A program made the translations under genes and the position numbers. Of a DNA stretch of 64,000 nucleotides, positions 43,948-50,283 are shown piece after piece; positions within the stretch are counted from its first letter, which is position 1; every line of letters begins with the position of its first letter. The notes below the pieces were generated by a model. It searched no databases, was not told the DNA's origin, and saw only the letters and a list, made by a program, of their open reading frames with translations. The DNA is taken from positions 999,394 through 1,063,393 of the forward strand of contig NZ_KN050846.1 in NCBI RefSeq assembly GCF_000746845.1. Reading direction: 5' to 3'. This DNA is from Altibacter lentus (GTDB lineage Bacteria > Bacteroidota > Bacteroidia > Flavobacteriales > Flavobacteriaceae).

Positions 43948-44039
43948 ATTATTTTCGGAAGCATGGACTAAGTTTTTTAGTAGTATACTGAAAGAAGGTC
44001 ATACGATAAAACAGAGTATTTTAATCTGAAGTGGGCGGA
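43948..44039. other. Spacer after peroxiredoxin
   Basis: No gene, hairpin terminator or operator was recognised here. Its 3' end (GACAGGATTTAAAG) faintly resembles the T-arm side of tRNA-Pro(GGG), shown on the plus strand as GACAGGATTTGAAC, and runs into the 101-bp repeat. Confidence 0.5.
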
Positions 44040-44530
44040 CAGGATTTAAAGAATCCTAATAAACCCTCAGTGCAAATAAAGCTTTGCTTTATTTAAAAAT
44101 AAAAGCCTTAGTTTTTTTAAGAAATTTATAATACACAAAAAGGGATTTATAGAATCCTAATAAACCCTCAGTGCAAATAAAGCTTTGCTTTATTTAAAAA
44201 TAAAAGCCTTAGTTTTTTTAAGAAATTTATAATACACAAAAAGGGATTTATAGAATCCTAATAAACCCTCAGTGCAAATAAAGCTTTGCTTTATTTAAAA
44301 ATAAAAGCCTTAGTTTTTTTAAGAAATTTATAATACACAAAAAGGGATTTATAGAATCCTAATAAACCCTCAGTGCAAATAAAGCTTTGCTTTATTTAAA
44401 AATAAAAGCCTTAGTTTTTTTAAGAAATTTATAATACACAAAAAGGGATTTATAGAATCCTAATAAACCCTCAGTGCAAATAAAGCTTTGCTTTATTTAA
44501 AAATAAAAGCCTTAGTTTTTTTAAGAAAGT
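44040..44530. repeat. 101-bp direct tandem repeat, five copies
   Basis: Copies begin (at GAATCCTAAT) at 44051, 44152, 44253, 44354 and 44455: four full units and a fifth lacking its last part. The units are practically identical, except that the first begins GGATTTAAAG instead of GGATTTATAG. Each holds AAATAAAGC-TTT-GCTTTATTT, a 9-bp perfect inverted repeat, plus the small hairpin GGATT/AATCC. No open frame of note. It lies 3' of tRNA-Pro(GGG), in a region that must carry the transcription end. Confidence 0.93.
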
Positions 44531-44563
44531 AAACTTTCTACAAAAACCAAAGCTTTTATTTAG

Positions 44564-44638
44564 TCGGGATGACAGGATTTGAACCTGCGACCACACGGCC
44601 CCCAGCCGTGTACGCTAACCGGACTGCGCCACATCCCG
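44564..44638 (-). tRNA. tRNA-Pro (anticodon GGG)
   Basis: 75 nt on the minus strand: acceptor CGGGATG/CATCCCG, discriminator A, anticodon stem CACGG/CCGTG enclosing loop CTGGGGG (anticodon GGG, Pro), T-loop TTCAAAT. CCA is not encoded. A consensus promoter lies 13 bp upstream (44651-44681). Confidence 0.96.
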
Positions 44639-44650
44639 AATTTGGAATTG

Positions 44651-44681
44651 CAAAAATAGGTATTTTAAAGGCTTGTACAAA
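44651..44681 (-). promoter_or_regulatory. Consensus promoter of tRNA-Pro(GGG)
   Basis: On the minus strand TTTG (44678-44681), 19 bp, then TATTTTTG (44651-44658): an exact match to TTTG-N19-TAnnTTTG. It carries both boxes, unlike the operator-linked promoters, and shows what an activator-independent promoter looks like in this genome. Confidence 0.85.
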
Positions 44682-44682
44682 T

Positions 44683-44714
44683 AAAAAATCTGAACATTTC
44701 TGTTCAGATTTTTT
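44683..44714 (-). terminator. Terminator after tRNA-Pro(UGG)
   Basis: AAAAATCTGAACA and TGTTCAGATTTTT form a long A/T-flanked stem with a 4-nt loop, followed on the minus strand by TTTTTTAT. It begins 2 bp after the tRNA 3' end. Confidence 0.88.
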
Positions 44715-44716
44715 TG

Positions 44717-44791
44717 TCGGGGTGGCAGGATTCGAACCTGCGACCTCCTGCTCCCAAAGCAGGCGCGATAACCGGGCTACGCTACACCCCG
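44717..44791 (-). tRNA. tRNA-Pro (anticodon UGG)
   Basis: 75 nt on the minus strand: acceptor CGGGGTG/CACCCCG, discriminator A, anticodon stem CCTGC/GCAGG enclosing loop TTTGGGA (anticodon TGG, Pro), T-loop TTCGAAT. CCA is not encoded. Its first ten nucleotides overlap the end of the GIY-YIG gene copy 1 (44782-45021). No promoter is seen immediately upstream; the nearest consensus promoter on this strand is at 46260-46290, beyond the 349-bp array. Confidence 0.96.
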
Positions 44792-45021
44792 AAATGGTCA
44801 TCAATAAATCGTTTTGCTCCACGATCCTTTATTTTCTTCTCTAACATCATGGCTTGAGACCGATCATCAACCTCAATCTGCAAAATCAAATTCCAAGGGA
44901 TGCCATACTTTGTTGATGGAACTAATCCCTTGTTGTGTCTTTTCAATCTCTTTTCGACATCTGTAGTTTGACCTACATAATATCTAGAACGTGTGTTGCT
45001 GTAAAGAATATATACTCTCAT
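44782..45021 (-). CDS. GIY-YIG nuclease family protein, copy 1 (intact)
   Basis: 79 residues from ATG 45021 (MRVYILYSNTRSRYYVGQTT), the GIY-YIG motif VYIL/YYVG being at residues 3-15, followed by RLKRHNKG and LEKKIK with the conserved Glu. An in-frame ATG at 45066 would add 15 residues encoded by pseudo-tRNA palindromes. The last residues HFGV and the TAG stop are encoded by the first ten bases of the real tRNA-Pro(UGG) (44782-44791). These small single-domain nucleases are common and often multicopy in Bacteroidota; their role is unknown. Confidence 0.85.
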   Translation of the reverse strand: MRVYILYSNTRSRYYVGQTTDVEKRLKRHNKGLVPSTKYGIPWNLILQIEVDDRSQAMMLEKKIKDRGAKRFIDDHFGV

Positions 45022-45032
45022 CTTCTCTAGCT

Positions 45033-45140
45033 TGGGGTGGTCACGCCTCGGCGTGACGACCTCCACGCCATAGCGTGGCGCGATAACCGGGCGGAGTTTA
45101 TCCTGAGCGACACCTTACAGCGTCGAAGGGCTACACCCCG
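45033..45140 (-). other. Pseudo-tRNA-Pro, copy 1
   Basis: On the minus strand it keeps tRNA-Pro(UGG) acceptor CGGGGTG and CACCCC, CCCGGTTATCGCG of the D-arm and AGGTCG of the variable region. The anticodon arm is replaced by CCACGC-TATG-GCGTGG and the T-arm by the perfect palindrome GTCACGCC-GA-GGCGTGAC. A REP-like 39-nt insert replaces 5 nt of the D-stem. It has no anticodon, so it cannot decode, but it could fold as a tRNA-like hairpin cluster. Confidence 0.75.
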
Positions 45141-45370
45141 AAATGGTCATCAATAAATCGTTTTGCTCCACGATCCTTTATTTTCTTCTCTAACATCATG
45201 GCTTGAGACCGATCATCAACCTCAATCTGCAAAATCAAATTCCAAGGGATGCCATACTTTGTTGATGGAACTAATCCCTTGTTGTGTCTTTTCAATCTCT
45301 TTTCGACATCTGTAGTTTGACCTACATAATATCTAGAACGTGTGTTGCTGTAAAGAATATATACTCTCAT
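45131..45370 (-). CDS. GIY-YIG nuclease family protein, copy 2 (intact)
   Basis: Identical to copy 1 at the nucleotide level as read, 79 residues with GIY-YIG motif and LEKKIK. Its C-terminus and TAG stop are encoded by the 5' end of pseudo-tRNA copy 1, not the real tRNA. Confidence 0.82.
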   Translation of the reverse strand: MRVYILYSNTRSRYYVGQTTDVEKRLKRHNKGLVPSTKYGIPWNLILQIEVDDRSQAMMLEKKIKDRGAKRFIDDHFGV

Positions 45371-45381
45371 CTTCTCTAGCT

Positions 45382-45489
45382 TGGGGTGGTCACGCCTCGG
45401 CGTGACGACCTCCACGCCATAGCGTGGCGCGATAACCGGGCGGAGTTTATCCTGAGCGACACCTTACAGCGTCGAAGGGCTACACCCCG
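45382..45489 (-). other. Pseudo-tRNA-Pro, copy 2
   Basis: Same 108-nt tRNA-like sequence as at 45033-45140, 349 bp further along; no difference seen. Confidence 0.72.
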
Positions 45490-45719
45490 AAATGGTCATC
45501 AATAAATCGTTTTGCTCCACGATCCTTTATTTTCTTCTCTTACATCATGGCTTGAGACCGATCATCAACCTCAATCTGCAAAATCAAATTCCAAGGGATG
45601 CCATACTTTGTTGATGGAACTAATCCCTTGTTGTGTCTTTTCAATCTCTTTTCGACATCTGTAGTTTGACCTACATAATATCTAGAACGTGTGTTGCTGT
45701 AAAGAATATATACTCTCAT
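45480..45719 (-). pseudogene. GIY-YIG gene copy 3, truncated by nonsense mutation
   Basis: A single T-to-A change turns a Leu TTA codon into TAA (45540-45542), ending the protein after 59 residues. The missing 20 residues begin LEKKIK and include the Glu expected to bind the catalytic metal, so a product would be inactive. The rest of the copy is unchanged. Confidence 0.85.
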
Positions 45720-45730
45720 CTTCTCTAGCT

Positions 45731-45838
45731 TGGGGTGGTCACGCCTCGGCGTGACGACCTCCACGCCATAGCGTGGCGCGATAACCGGGCGGAGTTTATC
45801 CTGAGCGACACCTTACAGCGTCGAAGGGCTACACCCCG
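45731..45838 (-). other. Pseudo-tRNA-Pro, copy 3
   Basis: Same 108-nt tRNA-like sequence in the third unit; no difference seen. Confidence 0.72.
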
Positions 45839-46068
45839 AAATGGTCATCAATAAATCGTTTTGCTCCACGATCCTTTATTTTCTTCTCTTACATCATGGC
45901 TTGAGACCGATCATCAACCTCAATCTGCAAAATCAAATTCCAAGGGATGCCATACTTTGTTGATGGAACTAATCCCTTGTTGTGTCTTTTCAATCTCTTT
46001 TCGACATCTGTAGTTTGACCTACATAATATCTAGAACGTGTGTTGCTGTAAAGAATATATACTCTCAT
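45829..46068 (-). pseudogene. GIY-YIG gene copy 4, truncated by the same nonsense mutation
   Basis: Carries the same TTA-to-TAA change (45889-45891) as copy 3 and so the same 59-residue product. Sharing the mutation shows that copies 3 and 4 arose by duplication after it occurred, or by gene conversion. Confidence 0.85.
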
Positions 46069-46079
46069 CTTCTCTAGCT

Positions 46080-46187
46080 TGGGGTGGTCACGCCTCGGCG
46101 TGACGACCTCCACGCCATAGCGTGGCGCGATAACCGGGCGGAGTTTATCCTGAGCGACACCTTACAGCGTCGAAGGGCTACACCCCG
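46080..46187 (-). other. Pseudo-tRNA-Pro, copy 4 (promoter-proximal)
   Basis: Same sequence as the other copies. It is the first tRNA-like structure after the upstream promoter (46260-46290), about 70 nt downstream of it. Confidence 0.72.
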
Positions 46188-46259
46188 AAATGGTCATCAA
46201 TAAATCGTTTTGTGGCTCGCTGTTGGAATACAACAGTAACAGACCCGAAAAACAAGGTG

Positions 46260-46290
46260 CAAAAATAGGTAAATTTGAAAGCCGGACAAG
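46260..46290 (-). promoter_or_regulatory. Consensus promoter upstream of the GIY-YIG/tRNA array
   Basis: On the minus strand TTG (46287-46289 region), 19 bp, then TATTTTTG (46260-46267), an exact TTG-N19-TAnnTTTG. It shares TGCAAAAATAGGTA (plus-strand view) with the tRNA-Pro(GGG) promoter, so it was probably the original promoter of tRNA-Pro(UGG), now 1.47 kb away. Confidence 0.8.
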
Positions 46291-46475
46291 TGAGATTCTG
46301 TTTTATTTTTTACAATACGTTTGCGCCTGGAATCTATACCCAGTTAAAGCCTCAATACGGGTAAGAACGTGCGGTATCCCGAGATGGTAACCACATCATA
46401 CTGCGAGTGCTCCTAACTAACAATGCCTTTAGGGTAGAAGTATCCATAGGGTATATAGGAGTTATTACCGGGGAT
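46291..46475. other. Spacer between array promoter and 11-bp repeats
   Basis: A+T-rich, no supported gene. A 66-codon plus-strand frame (46190-46390) starts inside the repeat remnant and shows no protein-like features. Confidence 0.5.
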
Positions 46476-46563
46476 ACTACGCTATAAGTACGCTATGACT
46501 ACGCTATAGGTACGCTGTAACTACGCTATTGGCATACCATAACTATATTATAGCTATACTGTA
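46476..46563. repeat. 11-bp imperfect tandem repeats (eight copies)
   Basis: Eight consecutive 11-mers with core nnTACGCTATn: ACTACGCTATA, AGTACGCTATG, ACTACGCTATA, GGTACGCTGTA, ACTACGCTATT, GGCATACCATA, ACTATATTATA, GCTATACTGTA. Identity decays toward the right. The period is close to one DNA helical turn. Non-coding; function unknown. Confidence 0.85.
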
Positions 46564-46625
46564 TACAATATGCAAAGTATTGATTCTAAGGTCATATCCC
46601 GGTGATCCCCTACAAGCCTGACAAA

Positions 46626-46793
46626 GGTCGTCTCCCTGCATGTTTACTGTATGAATATTTGGGTTTAAGAAAATCCGTTTTGCCATTTTTACGTATATAG
46701 TATGTCAGAGACCTTGCAACGAAGTTCTCATTTTCATGCAGGTAGACAAAATCCCCCGCAAAGGCCCCGATCAAAATTCTGATCGGGGTTTTT
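46626..46793 (+). ncRNA. Candidate terminator-ended non-coding RNA
   Basis: GTCTCCCTGCATG (46630-46642) pairs with CATGCAGGTAGAC (46735-46747): 12 of 13 positions, enclosing 92 nt. A strong intrinsic terminator follows (46765-46793). No protein gene is upstream on this strand within 2.8 kb, so the terminator probably ends a small RNA. The start is guessed from the stem; no clean -7 box was found. Overall shape (long closing stem, large interior) is 6S-like, but I see no diagnostic sequence. Confidence 0.45.
46765..46793 (+). terminator. Intrinsic terminator
   Basis: CCCCGATCA (46765-46773) and TGATCGGGG (46780-46788), 9-bp perfect stem with 6-nt loop, then TTTTT. It lies 45 bp before the sugar dehydrogenase ATG, and no plus-strand protein gene precedes it. 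Confidence 0.88.
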
Positions 46794-46838
46794 CAATTGT
46801 AGTCCATTTTTAGTATCTTTTCATTCAATCAGAATACT

Positions 46839-47960
46839 ATGAAAAAGATCAATTTTTACACCTTATTACTTCCATTGGTCGTTGCCTGTGCACAGCCCAA
46901 GAAGAAGAACGATGTGGCGCTTACCACAGAAGCTCGTACCTACACCATCGAAGCAGTGGTAGAAGGGCTTTCTAATCCCTGGGGAATGACATGGCTCCCG
47001 GATGGCAGTATGCTAATTACTGAAAAAAGCGGCGAGCTCATTCACTATAAAGACGGCCAAAAAACATCCGTCGCCAATGTCCCTGAAGTATACAACCGTG
47101 GTCAAGGCGGACTTCTGGACATAGAACTACATCCCAGTTATACCGATAACGGCTGGATCTATATTACCTATGCCTCTTCTGAAGGTGAGGGTGAGGGTGG
47201 AAATACCGCGCTTATAAGGTGTAAACTGGAGGACAATGCTCTTGTCTCTATCGAAAAATTATATAAAGCCACCCCAAATTCCACGAGGGGGCAACATTTT
47301 GGATCCCGTATCGAATTCGATGATCAGGGGTATGTGTATTTTTCTATTGGTGATCGTGGCGATCGAGATACCAATCCGCAGGATATCACGCTGGACGGGG
47401 GTAAGATCTATCGCCTGCATGACGATGGAAGGATCCCGGACGATAACCCGTTCGCAGATCAAGCGGATGCGATAAAAGCCATATATACCTACGGAAACCG
47501 CAATCCACAAGGCATGGACAAACATCCCGAGACCGGGGCTATCTGGATGCACGAGCATGGCCCTAAAGGCGGTGATGAGATCAATATTGTAGAGAAGGGT
47601 GCCAACTACGGCTGGCCGGTGGTATCGTATGGAATAAATTACAGCGGAACCAAATTTACCGATGAAACTTCGCGACCCGGAATGGTACAGCCTGTCTATT
47701 ATTGGGTGCCTTCCATTGCTCCCTGCGGAATGACATTTGTGACCGGTAATCGCTACCCCGATTGGAAAGGACATCTTTTAGTAGGGTCCTTAAAATTTAA
47801 TTACGTTGAGCTGTTGCGCTTGCAAGGCGATAAGGTGGTCGATCGCGAAAAGGTCGCAGAGGATGTGGGACGGGTAAGGAATGTAAAACAAGGCCCGGAT
47901 GGCTATATCTATATTGCTATTGAAGGAGAAGGAATTGTTAAAATTGAACCCAATAATTAA
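46839..47960 (+). CDS. PQQ-dependent aldose sugar dehydrogenase-like lipoprotein
   Basis: 373 residues: lipoprotein signal ending VVAC (about C17), then a six-bladed propeller with LSNPWGMTWLPDGSMLITEK, RGQGGLLDIELHPSY, TYGNRNPQGMDKHP and HEHGPKGGDEIN, typical of YliI/Asd-type soluble glucose dehydrogenases. Oxidises aldoses in the periplasm with PQQ. No PQQ synthesis genes are in the window, so the cofactor may be imported. Monocistronic between two terminators. Confidence 0.9.
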   Translation: MKKINFYTLLLPLVVACAQPKKKNDVALTTEARTYTIEAVVEGLSNPWGMTWLPDGSMLITEKSGELIHYKDGQKTSVANVPEVYNRGQGGLLDIELHPSYTDNGWIYITYASSEGEGEGGNTALIRCKLEDNALVSIEKLYKATPNSTRGQHFGSRIEFDDQGYVYFSIGDRGDRDTNPQDITLDGGKIYRLHDDGRIPDDNPFADQADAIKAIYTYGNRNPQGMDKHPETGAIWMHEHGPKGGDEINIVEKGANYGWPVVSYGINYSGTKFTDETSRPGMVQPVYYWVPSIAPCGMTFVTGNRYPDWKGHLLVGSLKFNYVELLRLQGDKVVDREKVAEDVGRVRNVKQGPDGYIYIAIEGEGIVKIEPNN

Positions 47961-47962
47961 AA

Positions 47963-47998
47963 AAGGTCGTTACCAAGTAACGACCTTCTTCTTTTTTC
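47963..47998. terminator. Bidirectional terminator
   Basis: AAGGTCGTTAC (47963-47973) and GTAACGACCTT (47977-47987), 11 bp, 3-nt loop, with CTTCTTTTTTC on the plus side and TTTTAATTA on the minus side. It ends both the sugar dehydrogenase and the convergent porin transcript. Confidence 0.88.
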
Positions 47999-48009
47999 AA
48001 TAAAAACTT

Positions 48010-49344
48010 TTAAAAACTAATGACAGATTCGAATACGACTCCACTAAATTTACCATCATTGTAAATATTTCCTGGAGCGAATCCATCATAGGTTTGAGAA
48101 ACGTACTCAAGTTTAGCTAAAACATTTTTCGTTAAGAACACCCCACCGCCAAAATTAATTCTGTCGATGGTCACATCCAGTCCGCTGCCTGCTTCTTCGC
48201 CGCTAGCAGTGTTATAACGGCCACCTAAATAGAAGTTTTCGTTACTGCCAAATCGATAGAGCACTTCTACCATAAGTTGTGTCCAATCACGTTTCTTTTG
48301 TTTAAACGTGATGAAATCTTCAAATTCAGAATCTGCACGCCCGCTGGTAAACTCGACCAGTCCAAATATTTCCAAACCTTGATATTTCACGAATGGGTTT
48401 ATCATGATGGCAGTAACTTCATTTCTAAATCCAGGGTCATATCTACCGGATCTAAAGTTACTTGTAGTATTGGCCTCTTCATCTTCTAAAACTAAGTAAT
48501 ATCTTGATCCTGCGCGATCGGCAGAATATAAATAAACTCGACTGGCATGTGCTGTGTTGTAGATAGAACCAGTTAGCCTAACTCTTAAGTCTTCATTTAC
48601 TTGTTTGTCATATCCTAATTTTCCTAATAATGAGGGAGAAGTAGTTTCTGGATTGTTTACAGCTTGGTTCAACTTACCGTTAGAAACTCCTACCATTGCT
48701 ATCCATCCGTTGTTTCGATAATATAACTCCCCACCAACTTCGGTGGTAAAGGCATCAAGAATTGTGTTTCCTACAAAGGGGTTGTAGATAGCCGATGAAT
48801 TATCTGAACGTCTAAAGTGTTGGTCACCATAGTTATTTTCCATATGCCCTATTTTAACAGTAACATATTTCATTAGGTTGCCCAACATGCCTTCTTGAAT
48901 AAAGTTAAGATTATCAATTTGCAGATACCCTCCTTTTACATAAGGTTCCGGGTGGTGTCTTGAAGAAAGATAAGTTCTTAGGTGCATACGCAACCCATCT
49001 GCCAAAGCAACATCAAGATCTAAATTGGCTGTGGCAAGATTAAAATTATCCCCTATTTCTATAAGAGGTAACATTTCATACCAAGGGTTAGCGGGGTCGT
49101 CTGTAGCTACAAACCCATTTTCGTGGTCTAAAGCTTGAAACTGTAAAGCGGATGATCCACCTACACGAACTTTAACACCATCAAAGGGTTTAACTATTGA
49201 AGTATCTTTGGGAGCTTCAAAGACATTAATACCTTCTTTACTTGGCTCTCTAAAGTTATTTAAACTTCGTTTATTTTGTCCGTAACTTACTACGAACATG
49301 AAGAATAGACCTAATACGGTTAATTTTTTCATTAAGTGTTTCAT
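48010..49344 (-). CDS. Outer-membrane porin (OprO/OprP-like)
   Basis: 444 residues: signal peptide (about 1-22, ending VVSYGQ), DGVKVRVGGSSALQFQALDH, many amphipathic strands and a terminal VVFESVISF with the C-terminal Phe. It resembles porins of the phosphate-selective O/P type or of general Bacteroidota porin families. It follows yceI-like by 2 bp and is probably expressed from its operator-linked promoter under anoxia. Confidence 0.82.
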   Translation of the reverse strand: MKHLMKKLTVLGLFFMFVVSYGQNKRSLNNFREPSKEGINVFEAPKDTSIVKPFDGVKVRVGGSSALQFQALDHENGFVATDDPANPWYEMLPLIEIGDNFNLATANLDLDVALADGLRMHLRTYLSSRHHPEPYVKGGYLQIDNLNFIQEGMLGNLMKYVTVKIGHMENNYGDQHFRRSDNSSAIYNPFVGNTILDAFTTEVGGELYYRNNGWIAMVGVSNGKLNQAVNNPETTSPSLLGKLGYDKQVNEDLRVRLTGSIYNTAHASRVYLYSADRAGSRYYLVLEDEEANTTSNFRSGRYDPGFRNEVTAIMINPFVKYQGLEIFGLVEFTSGRADSEFEDFITFKQKKRDWTQLMVEVLYRFGSNENFYLGGRYNTASGEEAGSGLDVTIDRINFGGGVFLTKNVLAKLEYVSQTYDGFAPGNIYNDGKFSGVVFESVISF

Positions 49345-49346
49345 GG

Positions 49347-49967
49347 TTATAAATAGTTTAAGTTAAACTCAATTGTTATATCGTTTCCAGTTTTGAGTGT
49401 CCCCAATAATGCGGTGGGAGGTTCTACATCAAAATCTGACATCTTTAAAGCCTTTTCTCCGTGAATACTTACCTTAGTACTATTTAGTACCAGTGTGGCC
49501 GCAATGTCCACTACTTTTGATTTACCTGCAATAGTTAAAGTCCCGTTTAGTATGGCTTTGTATGTATCATTACCTACCGCCTTTATACTCTTCACTTGTT
49601 TGAGCTTATAGTATATTTTAGGGTGTTCATCATTCTTTAAAGCATCATACGTCTTCTTGTTCATTACCCTATTATCACTTTCCAGGGTTGTTACTCCCAA
49701 TGTTACTTGGATGTCTTTAAGAGTCGGGTTCGCAGATTCGGCATTTTCTACAATGAAGAATCCATTAAAAGATTTTGATATCATTTCCCAATCGTGTAGA
49801 GAAGAAGTTCCCTTAATAAGAAAGGTGGATTTGTTTCCATTCAACTTGAATTCCTGTAAAAGAACTTTATCTGTTACATTGGTATCAGCCTGTTCTGATT
49901 GTTGCGCTAGGAGCAATGCACTGCTGCTTAGAAAAAAATAGAAAAGTAATAGAAGTCTCGTTTTCAT
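49347..49967 (-). CDS. YceI-family protein
   Basis: 206 residues: signal peptide (about 1-21, ending LLLAQ), then a lipocalin-like YceI domain (FLIKGTSSLHDWEMISKSF, with KKTYDALKNDEHPKIYYKLK). YceI proteins bind isoprenoid lipids in the periplasm. First gene of the two-gene operon with the porin, behind one -7 box and two tandem operators. Confidence 0.88.
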   Translation of the reverse strand: MKTRLLLLFYFFLSSSALLLAQQSEQADTNVTDKVLLQEFKLNGNKSTFLIKGTSSLHDWEMISKSFNGFFIVENAESANPTLKDIQVTLGVTTLESDNRVMNKKTYDALKNDEHPKIYYKLKQVKSIKAVGNDTYKAILNGTLTIAGKSKVVDIAATLVLNSTKVSIHGEKALKMSDFDVEPPTALLGTLKTGNDITIEFNLNYL

Positions 49968-50283
49968 ATCGCTATGTTTTATTTAATACAAATGTATGGG
50001 CGACAGATATGACTAACTATGACTATAATCATAGAATGGAAGAAAGAAATATGACAATTATCATAGTGAGGATTACAAACATTTAGTAAAAACCAGAAAG
50101 GACTTCCTTGCGGTTTTGCAGCTATTCAAGAAGAAGGTTAACGCTTATGAGTTTTTTTTACAAAGTTTTTTTATCGAAAATTTTTCTGTAGTTTAAGTGT
50201 TATAAACATGTAGTGATCACTTTTAAAATAGTTGTATGCAGTTTAGAAAAACTATAATTCTCATCCCTTATCAACATTAAATT
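49968..50283. other. Intergenic region with two operator copies
   Basis: 316 bp without a gene. The left part holds the promoter at 49989-50064; the right part, to the cytochrome gene start, is A+T-rich (TTTTTTT runs at about 50150-50190) with no supported feature. A possible -7-like box before the cytochrome gene could not be established. Confidence 0.6.
49989..50064 (-). promoter_or_regulatory. yceI-porin promoter: two Crp/Fnr-type operators plus -7 box
   Basis: ATGACTATAATCAT (50019-50032) is followed after 22 bp by TACATTTG (49989-49996), a perfect TAnnTTTG on the minus strand. A second copy, ATGACAATTATCAT (50051-50064), lies 32 bp further upstream, about three helical turns centre to centre. 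Tandem sites suggest cooperative or stronger activation. Confidence 0.75.

Larger units (their letters stand above)
44782..46212 (-). repeat. 349-bp tandem array: pseudo-tRNA-Pro + GIY-YIG gene, four units plus partial fifth
   Basis: Unit starts at 44782, 45131, 45480 and 45829; a fifth begins at 46178 and loses identity after about 35 bp. Units are identical as read, except for one base (TAA/TTA at 45540 and 45889 relative to copies 1-2). On the minus strand each unit is: pseudo-tRNA (108 nt), short gap, GIY-YIG gene, then the 5' end of the next tRNA. The insert in the D-arm, CGGAGTTTATCCTGAGCGAC and on, resembles the dispersed REP-type sequence CCTTCGAC..GCTCAGG of many bacteria. Confidence 0.95.

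Noticed and set aside
44556-44844. Open frames of about 90 codons running through both tRNA-Pro genes
   Set aside because: They translate tRNA sequence (GSNPATPT-type peptides), a well-known artefact; the tRNAs are clear.
44040-46212. CRISPR array
   Set aside because: The repeats are adjacent long units of 101 and 349 bp with no unique spacers and no cas genes.
44717-46212. Assembly artefact as the only explanation for the array
   Set aside because: Cannot be excluded, but the shared nonsense change in copies 3-4 and the intact tRNA at the end argue for a real array; copy number remains uncertain.
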